Positions 26,200-39,147 of a stretch of DNA of 64,000 nt are shown here, piece by piece; positions within the stretch are counted from its first letter, which is position 1, and the number at the start of each line of letters is the position of its first letter. The notes under the pieces are model-generated. The model was not told the origin of the DNA and did not search any database. It was given only the letters and a program-made list of their open reading frames with translations. Both the position numbers and the translations under genes were made by a program. Origin of the DNA: Acanthaster planci (lineage: Eukaryota > Echinodermata > Asteroidea > Valvatida > Acanthasteridae); the NCBI RefSeq assembly GCF_001949145.1, contig NW_019091380.1, positions 1,027,064 to 1,091,063 of the forward strand, written 5' to 3'.

Positions 26200-27105
26200 A
26201 CTTGAAATTGTATTCGCCCAAAAAGACTGCCACGGGAATTCTGAGGAATCTTTGTTGTAGTCCTGTACACATAATTAACTCTTTTGACCAATTAAAGTCT
26301 GCCCAATCGCAAGCAGGTTTTATTGTAATGGGAGACTTCAATAGGCTTGACATTAATCCAATATGTGGTAGCTGTGATCTAAAACAAATTTTTGATAAGT
26401 TTACTCAGGAAAATGCTATATTGGATAAAATTTTAACCAATGTTCACGGTTATTATACGGGCGTTCACATCATGCCCCCTCTTGGCAGAAGCGATCACAA
26501 TTTAAATTTGTGGTCTCCTATCCAAGACTTGGCTACTACCAAAAATTCTACACTAAAACGTGTAGTTAAGCCAATGCGTGACTCCGATATTCGACGCTTT
26601 GGCAGGTGGATTTCGACTTACGATTGACAGGAGATACTTAATGCTAAGACAGCGGCTAAATGTGACAAGTTCTAGTCTATTTTGAATAGTGCACTTGATG
26701 TATATTTCCCCGTTAGACGTGTTTGTACTCATGTGAGAGATAAGCCATGGATTACCACTGAAATTAAAGCACTCATAAAACAACGACAACTTCTTTTAAA
26801 TCAAGGGTACGTTAGTGCTTGGAGGAAATGTAGGAACAAAATTATTCGTTGTATCAAAAATGCTAAAAACTATTTTTATCATAGCCGTGTCCTCCACCTG
26901 AAACATGATAATCCATCATCGTGGTACAAAAATATTAACGTAATATGACATCTTTTACAATCCAGTCTGATGATGTTATCAACTTCCCCCGGGATAGACC
27001 ATACTGATCTGTTGAAAATTGCTTATGTCATTAATGATAATTTTATTCAGGTTGGCTGCAATGAAGATTGAATAAAACACCATAATAATAATAATAATTA
27101 CACTG
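26200..27105 (+). mobile_element. Decayed CR1/L2-like LINE fragment (endonuclease and linker)
   Basis: Translation shows the second half of an apurinic-type endonuclease. An IRPKRLPREF/IFVVVLYT segment comes first in one frame. After a frameshift near 26270 the second frame carries AGFIVMGDFNRLDI, AILDKILTN and LGRSDHN, which hold the catalytic GDFN and SDH motifs. The same frame continues through the linker (DKPWITTEIKALIKQRQ near 26740, YVINDNFIQVG near 27030) with in-frame stops at 26625, near 26670 and at 26946. The reverse transcriptase never appears. The fragment ends near an ATA repeat at 27082-27099. It is a pseudogene, truncated at both ends. Confidence 0.85.
27082..27099 (+). repeat. 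ATA trinucleotide repeat
   Basis: A short run of ATA units lies directly after the last recognisable LINE codons. It may be the simple-repeat tail of the element or an unrelated microsatellite. Confidence 0.8.
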
Positions 27106-28163
27106 GCATACTGGTGCGTGCCAAGGATTGAGGTGCATGTAAGGCATTGTATATGATTTACACGTGTAGTAATTTGTCACAATTTGCCAGTTTTGTGGTT
27201 TAGTTTGTGTATCATTTCAAGGACCCGTTTTATTTTCTAAGGAACATTAAGAAAAACGGAGTTAATTTTTAACAGTCCGAAGCCCAGCTCGTGTATTTGT
27301 CTCGCCAAACTCCATCTACCACAGGACGTTCCCGAGTACCACGATAGTGCACAGACGAAGTCGACCTGGAGACCAACTGTAGCCCTCAACAATGCATTTT
27401 TCCCATGGCATTGAGCAGTGGTAGTGGTTTGCAATTTACCTTCAAGTTTGTGTTTCCTCTCAAAGAATGCAACGCTGAAAATTCTGTCGAATAAACACCA
27501 AGCCATCGTGCAGTAAGTTGACTGCAGTCACTACAGTCACTACTGAAACAGTCACTGCGCGACCAAAACGTACAATTTACACTACATGTACCGGTACATG
27601 TGCACGCACTCGATCGACCGGTTTCTTCGCTCTTCATACGCAGCCTTCCATGTCAGGCAAAACCCTCCACACACCGTATGTCAGTGCCAATCGTAAACAC
27701 TTTATAAATCAATAAATGTGGCAATTATCATTTTATTTCGGGCATAAGAGTTACTGTGATTGGAAAAACAGAAAGCTGAATGTCTCGAAATTGGAATTTT
27801 GTTCGAGAAAACCGGCAAGCTCCGGCCGACGGAGCGGCCATCATCTATTTCATGTGAGGTAAACTTCCACTGTTTCATAAAGAAACTCAAATTTCCAATC
27901 AGTCCAAATGGTTATAAATTTATTTTATCAGTTAATAATGCAGTTTAGGCGTACCGAAGGTGCGTTGGCAGTTTGTTCTTTACCCGGACGGACGATCTTT
28001 GGAAAAAATAGGAAATTTCTCTTTTCTCAAAAACGATAGCACTCCTGGCGGTAAGATCTCACAGATTGTCTGACACTATTATGTACTTACTTTACACTAA
28101 AATTTCAAGGTAATTCAACAGTCCCGTTTTTGAGACCTTGCAAATCCTATATACACAGTCTTT
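27106..28163. other. No gene recognised
   Basis: This stretch contains the octamer CAGTCACT three times within 27529-27560 and a perfect 18-bp palindrome at 27584-27601. No coding region can be supported. Confidence 0.4.
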
Positions 28164-28263
28164 AAGGCGCATTCATGCGTAGCCACCAGAGCGCAGCCTC
28201 CAGCTGCGCCTCGACGGCCAATGTGGGAAGTCGGGTGTCTTATGTTACAACGCCGTTGTAACC

Positions 28264-28716
28264 NNNNNNNNNNNNNNNNNNNNNNNNNNNNNNNNNNNNN
28301 NNNNNNNNNNNNNNNNNNNNNNNNNNNNNNNNNNNNNNNNNNNNNNNNNNNNNNNNNNNNNNNNNNNNNNNNNNNNNNNNNNNNNNNNNNNNNNNNNNNN
28401 NNNNNNNNNNNNNNNNNNNNNNNNNNNNNNNNNNNNNNNNNNNNNNNNNNNNNNNNNNNNNNNNNNNNNNNNNNNNNNNNNNNNNNNNNNNNNNNNNNNN
28501 NNNNNNNNNNNNNNNNNNNNNNNNNNNNNNNNNNNNNNNNNNNNNNNNNNNNNNNNNNNNNNNNNNNNNNNNNNNNNNNNNNNNNNNNNNNNNNNNNNNN
28601 NNNNNNNNNNNNNNNNNNNNNNNNNNNNNNNNNNNNNNNNNNNNNNNNNNNNNNNNNNNNNNNNNNNNNNNNNNNNNNNNNNNNNNNNNNNNNNNNNNNN
28701 NNNNNNNNNNNNNNNN
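28264..28716. other. Assembly gap (453 N)
   Basis: The left flank ends in a perfect palindrome with 9-bp arms (28244-28262) and the right flank is unique sequence. The ORFs reported across it are artefacts of the N run. Confidence 0.95.
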
Positions 28717-31517
28717 CTGCACCATGTTGGCTCCCACCATGCCCTGTGCGATCATGACGACTGGTATGAGTTAGTGAAGGAGCGTGCACGAGGACATTGG
28801 ACACTGATCGTGCAGCACTTGTGCAGCTAGTTTGGGGTGCAAAGCAGATCTGAGCATCGGAGCGGAGAAAAGCAAAGGAAAGCAAATCATCAAATTCTTG
28901 TCCAAATTAAAATAGTAAAGAAATGAAACGTCTTTTTCAACATCGGAGATGCGTGCAGTCCAAGTGAACCGTTGGTTACTCGTTATGTCGTTCTCCGAAG
29001 TCATTGAAAGAGGAAAAATAGGTTTTAATGACCTAACGTCTAAGACAAGAGTATAACTAATTACGTAATTGATCCATTGTTCATGTGGACAGTCATCTGT
29101 TTTTCAGATCTCCATGATTTCTGAACCCAAATCCAAGGACTGAAATAGAAACACTGAACGTCTTTAATGTTCGCAGACACTGGGTGATTTGCAATGCGAG
29201 ATTCAAAATCTGTGCCGTACTTCGGTTTTTTAATACAAGGCTGGCTCGTTCAACAAGAACGAAAGTGAACTTCATTTCTGTTAGGCCAAGTCCACTAATA
29301 AGCGGGGCATATTTTTGGCGCATCATTCCAGTATTGAATGATGTATATCCCACTATGGCGGTAGATTAAAGAACAGTGGCCGATATGACTTTATTAGCAG
29401 GGTTGGTCAATGCATCGCAGATAGAAGAACAACTCCCGCGGTCTGTCTGACTTGACATTCCATCGAGGAGTCTACTTTATGCATCTTCATAAAGCGACAC
29501 AAACATCTAAGCAATGTTGGTTTAAGTATTCGTGCAAACCCGTCAGCAAACTTAAGAAATGAAACCGCCCGCTGGCACAGTTCCTTTTGATCTCAGCGAG
29601 CAATTCGCAAAATTTACCGTAAAGGCAAAACCTGTCTTAAAGCACGAACTACTAAAGTAACACTGACGGCGAGATCATGACTTCAATGAGTTCGTAGTCA
29701 TTCAGAAAGTAATGACTCTCGTGCAAAACGCAGTGTGATATGCGGCACCATCAACCAGAGGCGGATATTCTTGAAGAAAGGGGCTTTCAAAACAGTATAA
29801 CATGTCGAAACGTATTGTAAAATCTTAAATACTGACTACATCGTTTCTACGGGCCAACATAAAGCAAAGGATTATTTAGGAAGCTTAATTTCATAATGCA
29901 CTACGTCATGTGCAGGTAGCAGCACTAAAATGAATGTATAATGTACAATTCAAAATTCGATTAAAAGCCCCCTTTCATTGTGTCAAAGAAGGTCATTAGA
30001 CACCGATTTTTTTTAAGGCTGCGAGCTATCATACCCAGAAATATACACTGAAAACATACAGTACATTGTAAGAAAAACAACTCCGGACACTTTTATAACG
30101 AGTACTATAGGGAATTTTGTTTATTTCTTAAAATAAATCAACAACATAAAACGAAGAATGCATGACAACATATACAAACGCAAGACGGCACGCTTTTGCA
30201 ATATTCGATTAATATTTCATATGGCACACAGATGGCAATTGCCGACGTAATACCAGTCAATGCAGATTGCTTCCTATATCCGACACAAATGATGGTGTCA
30301 ACCTCCGTCAGGACGACCCTCACACCTCGCTGCTTCATTTCATTTTAATATCTCTGCTCCCGTCGACTCTTTCTGCTTGGACTTGTCTGTCTGCTCGGAT
30401 CAGCACAATACTACTGGGAAAGTTTTTTCATTCATCTGGCTAAGGCATTAGAGGTTTGTGGAACGCTGAACGCATCAGCCGAAATATTAGTAGGGCAGAT
30501 GACCTTCCCTTGGGGAAAACAAGCATGCTTTAATAAAAGATGTGATCTCCTTACCCTTCCGGATGGTCAATGGTCGCTCCTTGCCAAGTAAACACCCTCC
30601 TTCGCTGTCCTATGCCACATTCTGAAGAAAGGAAAACAAAATTTTAGAATCCTGCAGTAACCCTTTTGCAACCAACTGGAAGACCACTGCCCGTAGCCAA
30701 AACGAGTTGCAATGGACGCTTGCTGAAAGCGAGAGCATCCTCGCTACTCTATGATACAGTTGGTATACTGAGGATATCAAAATCAAGTGAGTCTTCCCGT
30801 TGTCCTACCTATCCTTTGCGTCAATTGATCAATGCATGATCAATTGCCGTCCTTCTGACTCCATTTAGAAGCCATTACTGTGGTGGCACAACGCTCGTGG
30901 ACAGGATACGCGCTCGTTACACGCCTCCTCGACCAATAGGGTGTCGTGATTTGCCAAATGCACGCGCGCGTCAAGCTGAAGAATGTGCGTGAGTGCGGTG
31001 CCACCGCAGTTAGGGCGTCTTATCGGATTAGTCTATAAAACAAAGACAGAAGACCACTCCACATAAAACAAGAGTGACATCAGAATACTCCATAGCATTA
31101 ATGTAATTTTTATGCAATAGCTGTTAACGCTTCGAATGTGTTTGCGTTACATGATCATCTCTGCAGCTCCTACTTGACACGTAACGTTAATTCGCAAGTC
31201 GACATCTTGTAGGGTAAATGTTCCGTTAGGTTATCCCGTAACATGAAGCCCAGGGCCAACTGACACCGACCGGTAGACAAGCATCGTTTATGCCGTTTCA
31301 TAAATGACTCCGATTCGCTGACACGCAAGGGTAGCATAAAATTCACGCACGACATTATAAGATATTCATGAGGCAAAAAGCAAGCTCTAACGGCGAAGAC
31401 ACGATACTCTAAAGGGCGACTGGAACCGGATAATTCCGATACCTTTTACCGAGAGTATATACAATAAAAATCATAAGTGCTGAAAAGTGGCGTCAAATGG
31501 GTGTATTGACAACGACG
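28717..31517. other. No gene recognised
   Basis: No exon, RNA gene or transposon was seen. A hairpin with perfect 10-bp arms lies at 30822-30846. Confidence 0.35.
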
Positions 31518-31576
31518 TTAACCCTAATAGTCCTCAGTCCTGCAACAGGTGAAGGATTGAGGACTATTAGGGTTAA
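31518..31576. mobile_element. TTAA-flanked 59-bp fold-back (piggyBac-like mini-MITE?)
   Basis: Two 24-bp arms (31518-31541 and 31553-31576) are reverse complements with one mismatch around an 11-base loop. The outer 19 bases are perfect. Each end reads TTAA next to CCCTAATAGTCC (or its complement). TTAA is the target site of piggyBac elements, whose ends commonly begin CCCT. The telomere-like TTAGGG in the arms offers a second explanation, a folded telomeric insertion. The structure is certain; the origin is inference. Confidence 0.6.
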
Positions 31577-32734
31577 GTATGGCGGACACAGAATTCTACC
31601 TGGCGCGGGCAAGACATAAAAAAGTGCAGATTCTTAATTACTAAGAAAGTATTTTTTTACAGTTAGAATACATGGGTGTCACTATAACAATGTTTAGTGG
31701 TCGTGATGATCATTAGTGTTCTATCATCTCTCAGAGTATAATCTTATGCATCTTTAGAATGGAATTCCTCTGCTTTAGAGTTTGGTAGTGTCGAGCCTGG
31801 AGGTCATTCATCGCACTTGCAAAGGTATAAAGGCATGCACTAGTTGGATTTTCTGTCGTCATCAAGAGTTGGGAATGTACGGTACTCCTTGATGCTGTAG
31901 ATACAGAGTGGTGGCTTAACATCACATGCAATAGATCATTGCAATAGATCATTGCCAAGTCGATGAGGGTGACTGACTTACCGTACGCTACGAGGTTCAG
32001 GCCTCCGGACGCAATGTAGTCTCGAAAAAACAAATCAATTTGCAACAGTCCAGAATCTGATAGGTACCTTACATGTACCTCAAACTTGACCAAACATCCC
32101 AACCCAAGGCTGTACATTGCCGGGCAGCTGTTGATATGGACAGATGATGCGGCTTCATAATCCCGCCTAAGAGTGTTATCGTGGATGTTTGCTTTCCTCT
32201 TTTTTTCTCTCTCTAAAGCAGACGGGCATGATGAGAGCGAACTTCCCGAGTCCTCCCTGGGGACGATTTACCACCTGCAGCCATCACAAACCCATGACTA
32301 TTAGACCTGATAACATCTCGAGCCCCAAGAATCTCACTGGAAAAGTATCACACCCCTTTACAAGTCCTTCTGAGGACACTATGGATTGCATAAACACTGG
32401 CTAATGCAGTTTTTCAGTGGCTGTCATAACGTTTCCGTAGAAGCACGCTCAGATGACCTAGCCGTGGTCTTTGGATGATGCACTGACAGTCAACATTCAT
32501 GTTAAAGCTGAATCCAAACCATTTAAACACAGAAATTTCAGCTTCAATGAAACGAAGCAAGCAACACTTAGCCTACTGGAGGGACCAAGCTAAGTATTGC
32601 AGGGACCATGGAATACCATTTTTTTTTACTAAAACCCTTGAAATTTTACCGTAGTATTTCAATTAAACTTATTCTAATTTTTGTTTATTATTTTTTATTC
32701 TATATTTTGGAGCCTTTTTGGTTTTTATATCAAT
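31577..32734. other. No gene recognised
   Basis: A 128-codon minus-strand ORF (31731-32117) has no recognisable motif. A 14-bp tandem duplication of CAATAGATCATTGC lies near 31928-31955. Confidence 0.35.
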
Positions 32735-33010
32735 GCAATTTGCATATTCATGAGCAAAACTGTGACGTCATTTCAGGCACTGAACCTCCAAGTTGTTTTG
32801 ATTTGTGCAAACAACTGGTGGATGTTTTCAAATCGTGCTGTCGTAAATTTCGATTTCTTTGTTAATTTGTTCTCGTGTAATTATACAACAATCAGACCTT
32901 CTCAGAAATACTTTCAAACAAGCAATTCCTGGGGATCAAAGTGTGAACAACAAAAACAAGGAAAATGAGCAAGGTCTTTTCATCAACAGTGCCCTCACTT
33001 GTCGGAAACG
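32735..33010 (+). repeat. Dispersed element, copy A
   Basis: This copy shares TTTGCATATTCA, GAGCAAAACTGTGA and ATTTGTGCA in the same order and spacing with copy B at 38915, at roughly 70-75% over the first 80 bp. Further matches follow (for example ATTTCTTTG and CTTCTC-GAAA). Its right part (32982-33005) carries a single copy of the CAACAGTGCC-TCACTT-TCG segment that is tandemly repeated next to copy B. No termini or coding motif were recognised. Confidence 0.6.
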
Positions 33011-36000
33011 CCTTGGACAATTTCTAAAGTTTAGAGAAAGAGCACTTTTTGCACACTTCACTCCACAAAGATAGCCAGGTCTCATACATTACAGAAGAGT
33101 TTAACGATCCACAAAATATTCCTTGCATTGATCCTTTAAACGAGTCGAGAAACTTGATTGCCTGTACTTAACGCAGCGGTAATTTAACGCAGGAGCCTGA
33201 GAAGCTTACATAAACATTAGCATCCCACACTCCGGGAAAAAATCAAATAAATTTTCCCGCGCATGGTTCAACCGGCACACTAGTCAACAACCGTGCTATT
33301 TTATCATTTCTGTCGAAAGGGAATCAGTGGCATTTTGTTATTCCAAAAAAATCCATGATTCATGAACCCTGCAAAAAATGCAACCTCCACTAGGAGCGGA
33401 GGTGTAAAACATCTGATCGGGCACTCGACAAAAAGTTCGCAGAGTTACATCTTTGATGAGCGCAACACAGGAAGTTTAGTTCTGTATTGGTATTTCGGCG
33501 TGCGAAATAGGCTAATATGTAGTGAAACTAAATTCATATGCGCCAACCGACCAATTCAACAGCACTAACTTGCCTTAATCGAAGGCGCAGGCGCGTTCGT
33601 GAGGCCTGTCGTCGTACTGCGCCGATGCTTAACCTCGATTGTTAACTCGGTGCTCACAAGCCGACACATTCACAGGCGGATGCAGTTGTCAGCGTTAATA
33701 AATTACACATAGTTAAAAACATTTGAAACGTGTCCTTTGACATTTGAAAAAAAAGTGAATCTCTGCGCTGGGGGACAGGCAGAGCACAACTGTTTCTGAA
33801 GATCTAAGGGCACAATGAAGCTAACACACGTTTCCAATACGTTCCTTGAATGTCTGTGACGGAGCAGATACTTAAAAGGTTTCTGTTTGACTGGCACGTT
33901 CCCCCACAGGTTCATGCATAAAATATATAGCTTATTTGTTTACAGATCCAATTATGCAATGAGAATGGCTTAGTTTGGTGCTGGTTTATTGCCAGCAAAT
34001 AACACTTGGTAAGAAAACACCCGACATGAGCTTTTCTTACTCAGTGGTCATGTATGGAATTTTGAGACATTTTTAAAGTACAAGAACTTACGATATTATT
34101 ACTTTATTTATCCTAATAGTCCCAAATCGTGCACGTCAAACTTCTCACTTACCCTGCTAAGGGTTCGGAACTCAGGGGATGATTTCGAAATACACGTCCA
34201 TGCTTTAGTACACTTAGTCATATGATGTCTCCAACTAAGCCTTGTGACTGGCCGATAAGGAATGAAGCGATGATAGTTCTTGTGGGAAAACGGTACATCT
34301 TGATACTGAGCATCAAAGTACATTGCGCTCGCTTGTTGTTGTCATATCATATGCTAAGTGTGAACACAACTCAAGACTGCACGCGCGTGAGAATTGCAAA
34401 GGCCCCCGAGTTATATCCAGAGGGAAAAGTGTTCCGATACATTCAGATTACACTTTGAATATGCTGTCAATGCTTTTGACCACTCCAATGGGAGAAATGC
34501 TGAAAAAACCTGGAAACAGACACTGCCACCTTGCAGGCATTTTGCTATATTGGTTTTAAAAAGTGTCATAAACACGTTTCTCATAACGCACACGTTAGTT
34601 CATATGTAATATTCACAGGGAAAAAAATGGGGGATCTTCTATGCAGAATGTCATAAAATCGTGGAAAAGGTCGAGCTGCATATAGTGGCTAATGCACCCT
34701 GATGTATGACTGACAAGAACATGGGGAACAGTTTACACAAGGCCATCGACGAGTGCCTGTCGTGTTTTCACTGCGGTGCGGTTTCAATTCCCCTGTTTCG
34801 TCAAAGTCCTCACATCCCCGCGACACATTTTCATTCCTCAAAAATGAAATCACGAAGTCAGAGTTGTACATCCATGGAAAGGAATGTCACCCGAGACATT
34901 TTTCATACGAACTAATTTCGTAACGCTTATCGAAAAGCGCTGTCGACGTCCCTCTGGAGCAGCAATGAGTGCTCAAGACGTTTGCATGCTAAAATTTTGA
35001 TTAAACTTGGCTTGGACTGCCGCTCGTATTCCATGGCGTATGTGGTAGGTATCGGGTTTTACGCCTCGGATTAAATTCTTCGAAATCACCCATTGAAATT
35101 TCAAGCAGCCGAACGCTCTCTTATTTTTTTTTCTTCATGTGACGTGTCAGTTCATTAAGTCTGGCTTACGTTAACATGAAAAGCCGGCATAGCACAATGG
35201 CCAAATCAACAGCTTTCATTCCTAGGCGGTGAAGTGTCCTTTTTCGTACATGTTGGGCCTGGTACATGTCAAATTGTGTATTGGTGCAGCCATTCGCATG
35301 GACGCACGAGAGACGCCGAACCCCCAGGCAAGATGAACCGTCGGTGACGATGCATCTGGTTTCTGTAACGGCTTTGCTTGAAACCATCCCACTGGCCGAA
35401 GCAGGAAAAGAGGCAATACACGTAGCATAATATCCAGCATGACGATCAATTTGAAATAAGAGTCCGGCAAACGCTAGGAATAATTTGCCCGCACTATAAT
35501 CGGACCTCGATCGAATCTCTAGTCAAAATAATTTACCAACAAACTCCGAAATCTGATTATCCTGCATATGAATTGCACACCAAGTAGCAGAAAATCACAC
35601 ATCTTTTCTTTGAACCTTTTGAAAACAAAAGACAAAACGAGGAGTATATTTAACAGCAGGCAACCCCAGTATAGGAATTTTCCGATTTTTCCCACCTTTC
35701 AATATCAAAATATCATCAATGAAACCGACCCATTAACAAGGAGAAATTCAAACCTGTTTTTAAAAACGCTACGAAAATTTAATATTGTGAAAAATGTTAT
35801 CAACCAGTCACGTTTACGAGCAATCAATATTTAACATCAGAATAATTCAGGGTTCGAAACGTTAAAGTATACTTTCAAACAGTACTGACGATTCCCTGCT
35901 GTAAGAGTGTTACTGAGAGTGTTGTTAGGTCTAACGTGATGTGTTTAGAATACTAACACGTGTCACTGTTGTTTACCAACTCCTGAATTATGAAATGTGC

Positions 36001-38914
36001 CGTGTTGGTGGGTGAGTGGTACAGAGGAGCCAAAGGGCACCAGTGTGCTGGAGAAAATGAACGACAAACCTGGGGAGACAAACAGGTGAAAGATCAAAGT
36101 TGAACATACCTTCAATTACTGTAGAAAGACCCTTGACGCTGTCATGTTTGTTTAAAGAGAACCACAACTGATGGTGGCGTCTTGGCAATCGATTTATGTT
36201 AAATGTTTTCCTTCGTAAAACTCGACTGAAAAAATCGCTGGAAGCCTTTATCACAGCGTCGCTCGTTTTCACAACGGAGAGCACTCCAATTAGAAAGATC
36301 AGAAGACGGAAATCTGGTAGAACTGCACAGAAAAGTCAAACACCCAGGGTCGTTTCGTTTAGAATTCTGTTCCAACATGTGCTGTTTGTGGATGCTCGCC
36401 TGCATCAGAGCGACCATGGCGAACTGGTACGACGGTCAAAATGAAGGCGCGGCTGGTGGAGTCCTTCGCGCTTTCGCGCATTGCCTTCCATCCAAACAGT
36501 GTCTTGCTTGCCGGGCAAGAGCAGTCACCGTTCTCGTATATCCAGCAAGCTCCAAGGGGCGTTGCATGGACGATGGTTAAGACCAATGACTTGCTGGGCC
36601 CCTTGCTGCTGCATATTAGTGGGGGTGGCGAACATTTATCGTTGATCGGTGTTTTTTCCGTGAAAGACAACGGGATCCCGTGGACGTGGTTGTGGCCGCC
36701 GCTTTGACGAGATGCACTGGCGCTCTGATATTGGCCATCATTAATTCAAATCACGACGCCCTGCGGGGAAGGCTAAATATAAGCTGTAGAGAAAATAAGG
36801 GGAAATCGGTCACGAGGGGCACATCACTTTTTGTCTCGGAGTGTAAGTGGATGTTCAAATTAAATTATTGAAAACCTAACGCTATAACAAAAACTACAGG
36901 AAAAAAATCAATTCCTACCTACATGCAGGAGAGTTACTAGGGAATATGAATAGGGGAACAAAAAGAGCATTGTGTTACGATGTACGCTAAATTCGCCGTA
37001 AGCTATGTGCGAGGTAATTCTTGTGATTACCATCCTCGACTTCGTCTGTCTTTATTTACACCTGAAACATATCGACAATTCGTACGCATTATTGCATGGT
37101 GCCGATCGTTCCCACGTCTTTGTTGGTAATTTCTTTTTGTAATTTTAATTCAATTGAAGAAAAGCTAATCAATTCTTGTCAACATAGGGCTATGTTCTAG
37201 GAAGAGACCGTTGAAAACATGCCCTACGATTGAAAAAAGGTTTGTAGGTGCTATTTGTTTGGTTAATTTTAGCTCGACCACGGGCAAATGTGAAACACTC
37301 CTGCGCTGTTCCAGAATCTGAAAGAAGAGGCGATCCGGATCCACCTGTGTGCGTGTGATGGGGTCAGATTGAAAGGAGAGAGTCGTGACATGTCGATGCC
37401 CAATGGTCAAACTCCAAGCTAAAGCAATTAATTTAATTTACAATCTGTACGGCAACACGCCATCAATTTTGTATCAAACGGAGCAAGACTCTAATTTTTT
37501 AAATTCTTAGTCATGTGTTTTTATATCGAACGAAATGCAATACTTGTGGCGAAGAAGAGTGGCACATCTCTGACGTTTTACACTCTCTATTACGCGGGTT
37601 TGGTCCAGCCCCTTGGTAAATGCAGATAGCAAGTTTTCTCAAGTTAGCGTTTTGCTGATATTAGCTTGAATTTGACTGCAGGGATATGACAAGCACGACT
37701 ACTCATTAGATTAGTATCGATACGGAACGGCTTGGATAACGGGCAAGTGAATGGATTGCCCGCTCTGTTGTTCCTGGCTAGCGGCGCCGAGCCCCCTTCA
37801 ATGATTTAATTACAGTTCCCTGTTCAGTGACGTTCTCATCTCAAATAATATAAGGCAATGGAACACAGCTCCGCACCGCAGACCTTATGCAATATCTCCT
37901 TCAACGAAAGCAAAGAAAACTCTTTAAAAAACAGTCCAGCATCAATCATAGAGTGATTAACACATTATACGAGGAAAACAAAATCTAAATTACCCAACAT
38001 TACAGAAAGATTTTGGTTAATTACAGGACTTCGTTTCTATTCCCCAATGAATTGAATTACTGAAATAAACTATGAAAAGATATATTAAGTTAAGCAACAT
38101 TTTTAAGTGCACATATTATTTATTTATAAAGATATATTTATCCATACATAGTCAATAAAGAAACTTTTTACGAGCATTTCGTTCACTTTAACATTTCTGT
38201 GCTGGATTCTTTTCCTTAACTGTAAGCATACTGTTATGATAGGGTGTTTAATCAATATTTGTTTACTTTTGACTGACATGAATATGCAATAGCAGTAGCG
38301 CAATAATTTGCAATGTCAATCGCCACAGCGTGTAGCACGTGTGGTCGTGGCGTAGCATGTGCCTGATTTGCATTGCACAGGGCGAGAAAATATTTTAGGT
38401 CTGTCAACACACCCTCAATGGTGATGAAGAGCCGAAGGGCCTTTTTTACCCTTACCGTACTGGACATTTCCTCAGGAAAACTTATTTTCTATCAGTTTGA
38501 AGCCCAGGAAAATCACCTTGAAATCGATAAAAAAAGCGCATGAAATAAAAAATATCCCCCACCTCTTCGGTAGGCCACTATCACAACAGGACATGTTAAC
38601 ATGGTAAAATCGACAACCGTTTAAGTACCACTGTTACATCGAACGTAAACAGAGAAGTAGCTCTGATTATTCATGTCCGTTCTCTTGTTTTTATGCATTT
38701 TTGATACCCCCTCGAAACATTTTAGTCTTCCATTCCATCAACAAAGGGCAGGCTCCACGAAGAAAATGTCGCGCACGCGCACAACCGTATTTCGCTTTGG
38801 AAATAGCGGTAGTATTTGACGCCATACATCTGCCTGAGGGACCATAGCTTCAGTGCCCGTATCACGTAACCCCGTGCTAGGGATTTTTATTATATTGATG
38901 TTTAAGCTAATACA
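33011..38914. other. Long stretch without a recognised gene
   Basis: ORFs near 36360-36700 overlap on both strands and have no recognisable domains. 37980-38170 is very AT-rich. No gene, RNA or transposon can be supported. Confidence 0.35.
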
Positions 38915-39147
38915 AATTTGCATATTCAGGAGCAAAACTGTGATGTACACCAAGGCATTGAACATCGGTGTTGCATTAATTTGTGCACAAAAAACCTTCT
39001 AGAATGTCTTATATTTGGCTTTGTTAAATATTCATTTCTTTGGCATGTACACAGCAATAAGCTAGCGATCAATATCTTCTCGGAAACGATTAAATACAGA
39101 AAATGTTGGGTTGCTACAATTTAATATAGAAACATGAAAGCTGAACA
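38915..39147 (+). repeat. Dispersed element, copy B
   Basis: This is homologous to copy A at 32735, with the same order of matching blocks. It runs directly into the 53-bp tandem array at 39148. Short translations of the two copies also align (both contain EQNCDV), but stops and indels argue that this is nucleotide-level repeat similarity, not a gene. Confidence 0.6.

Noticed and set aside
28115-28885. ORFs of 171-256 codons across the N run
   Set aside because: Most of their length is unknown sequence; the flanking residues show no motif.
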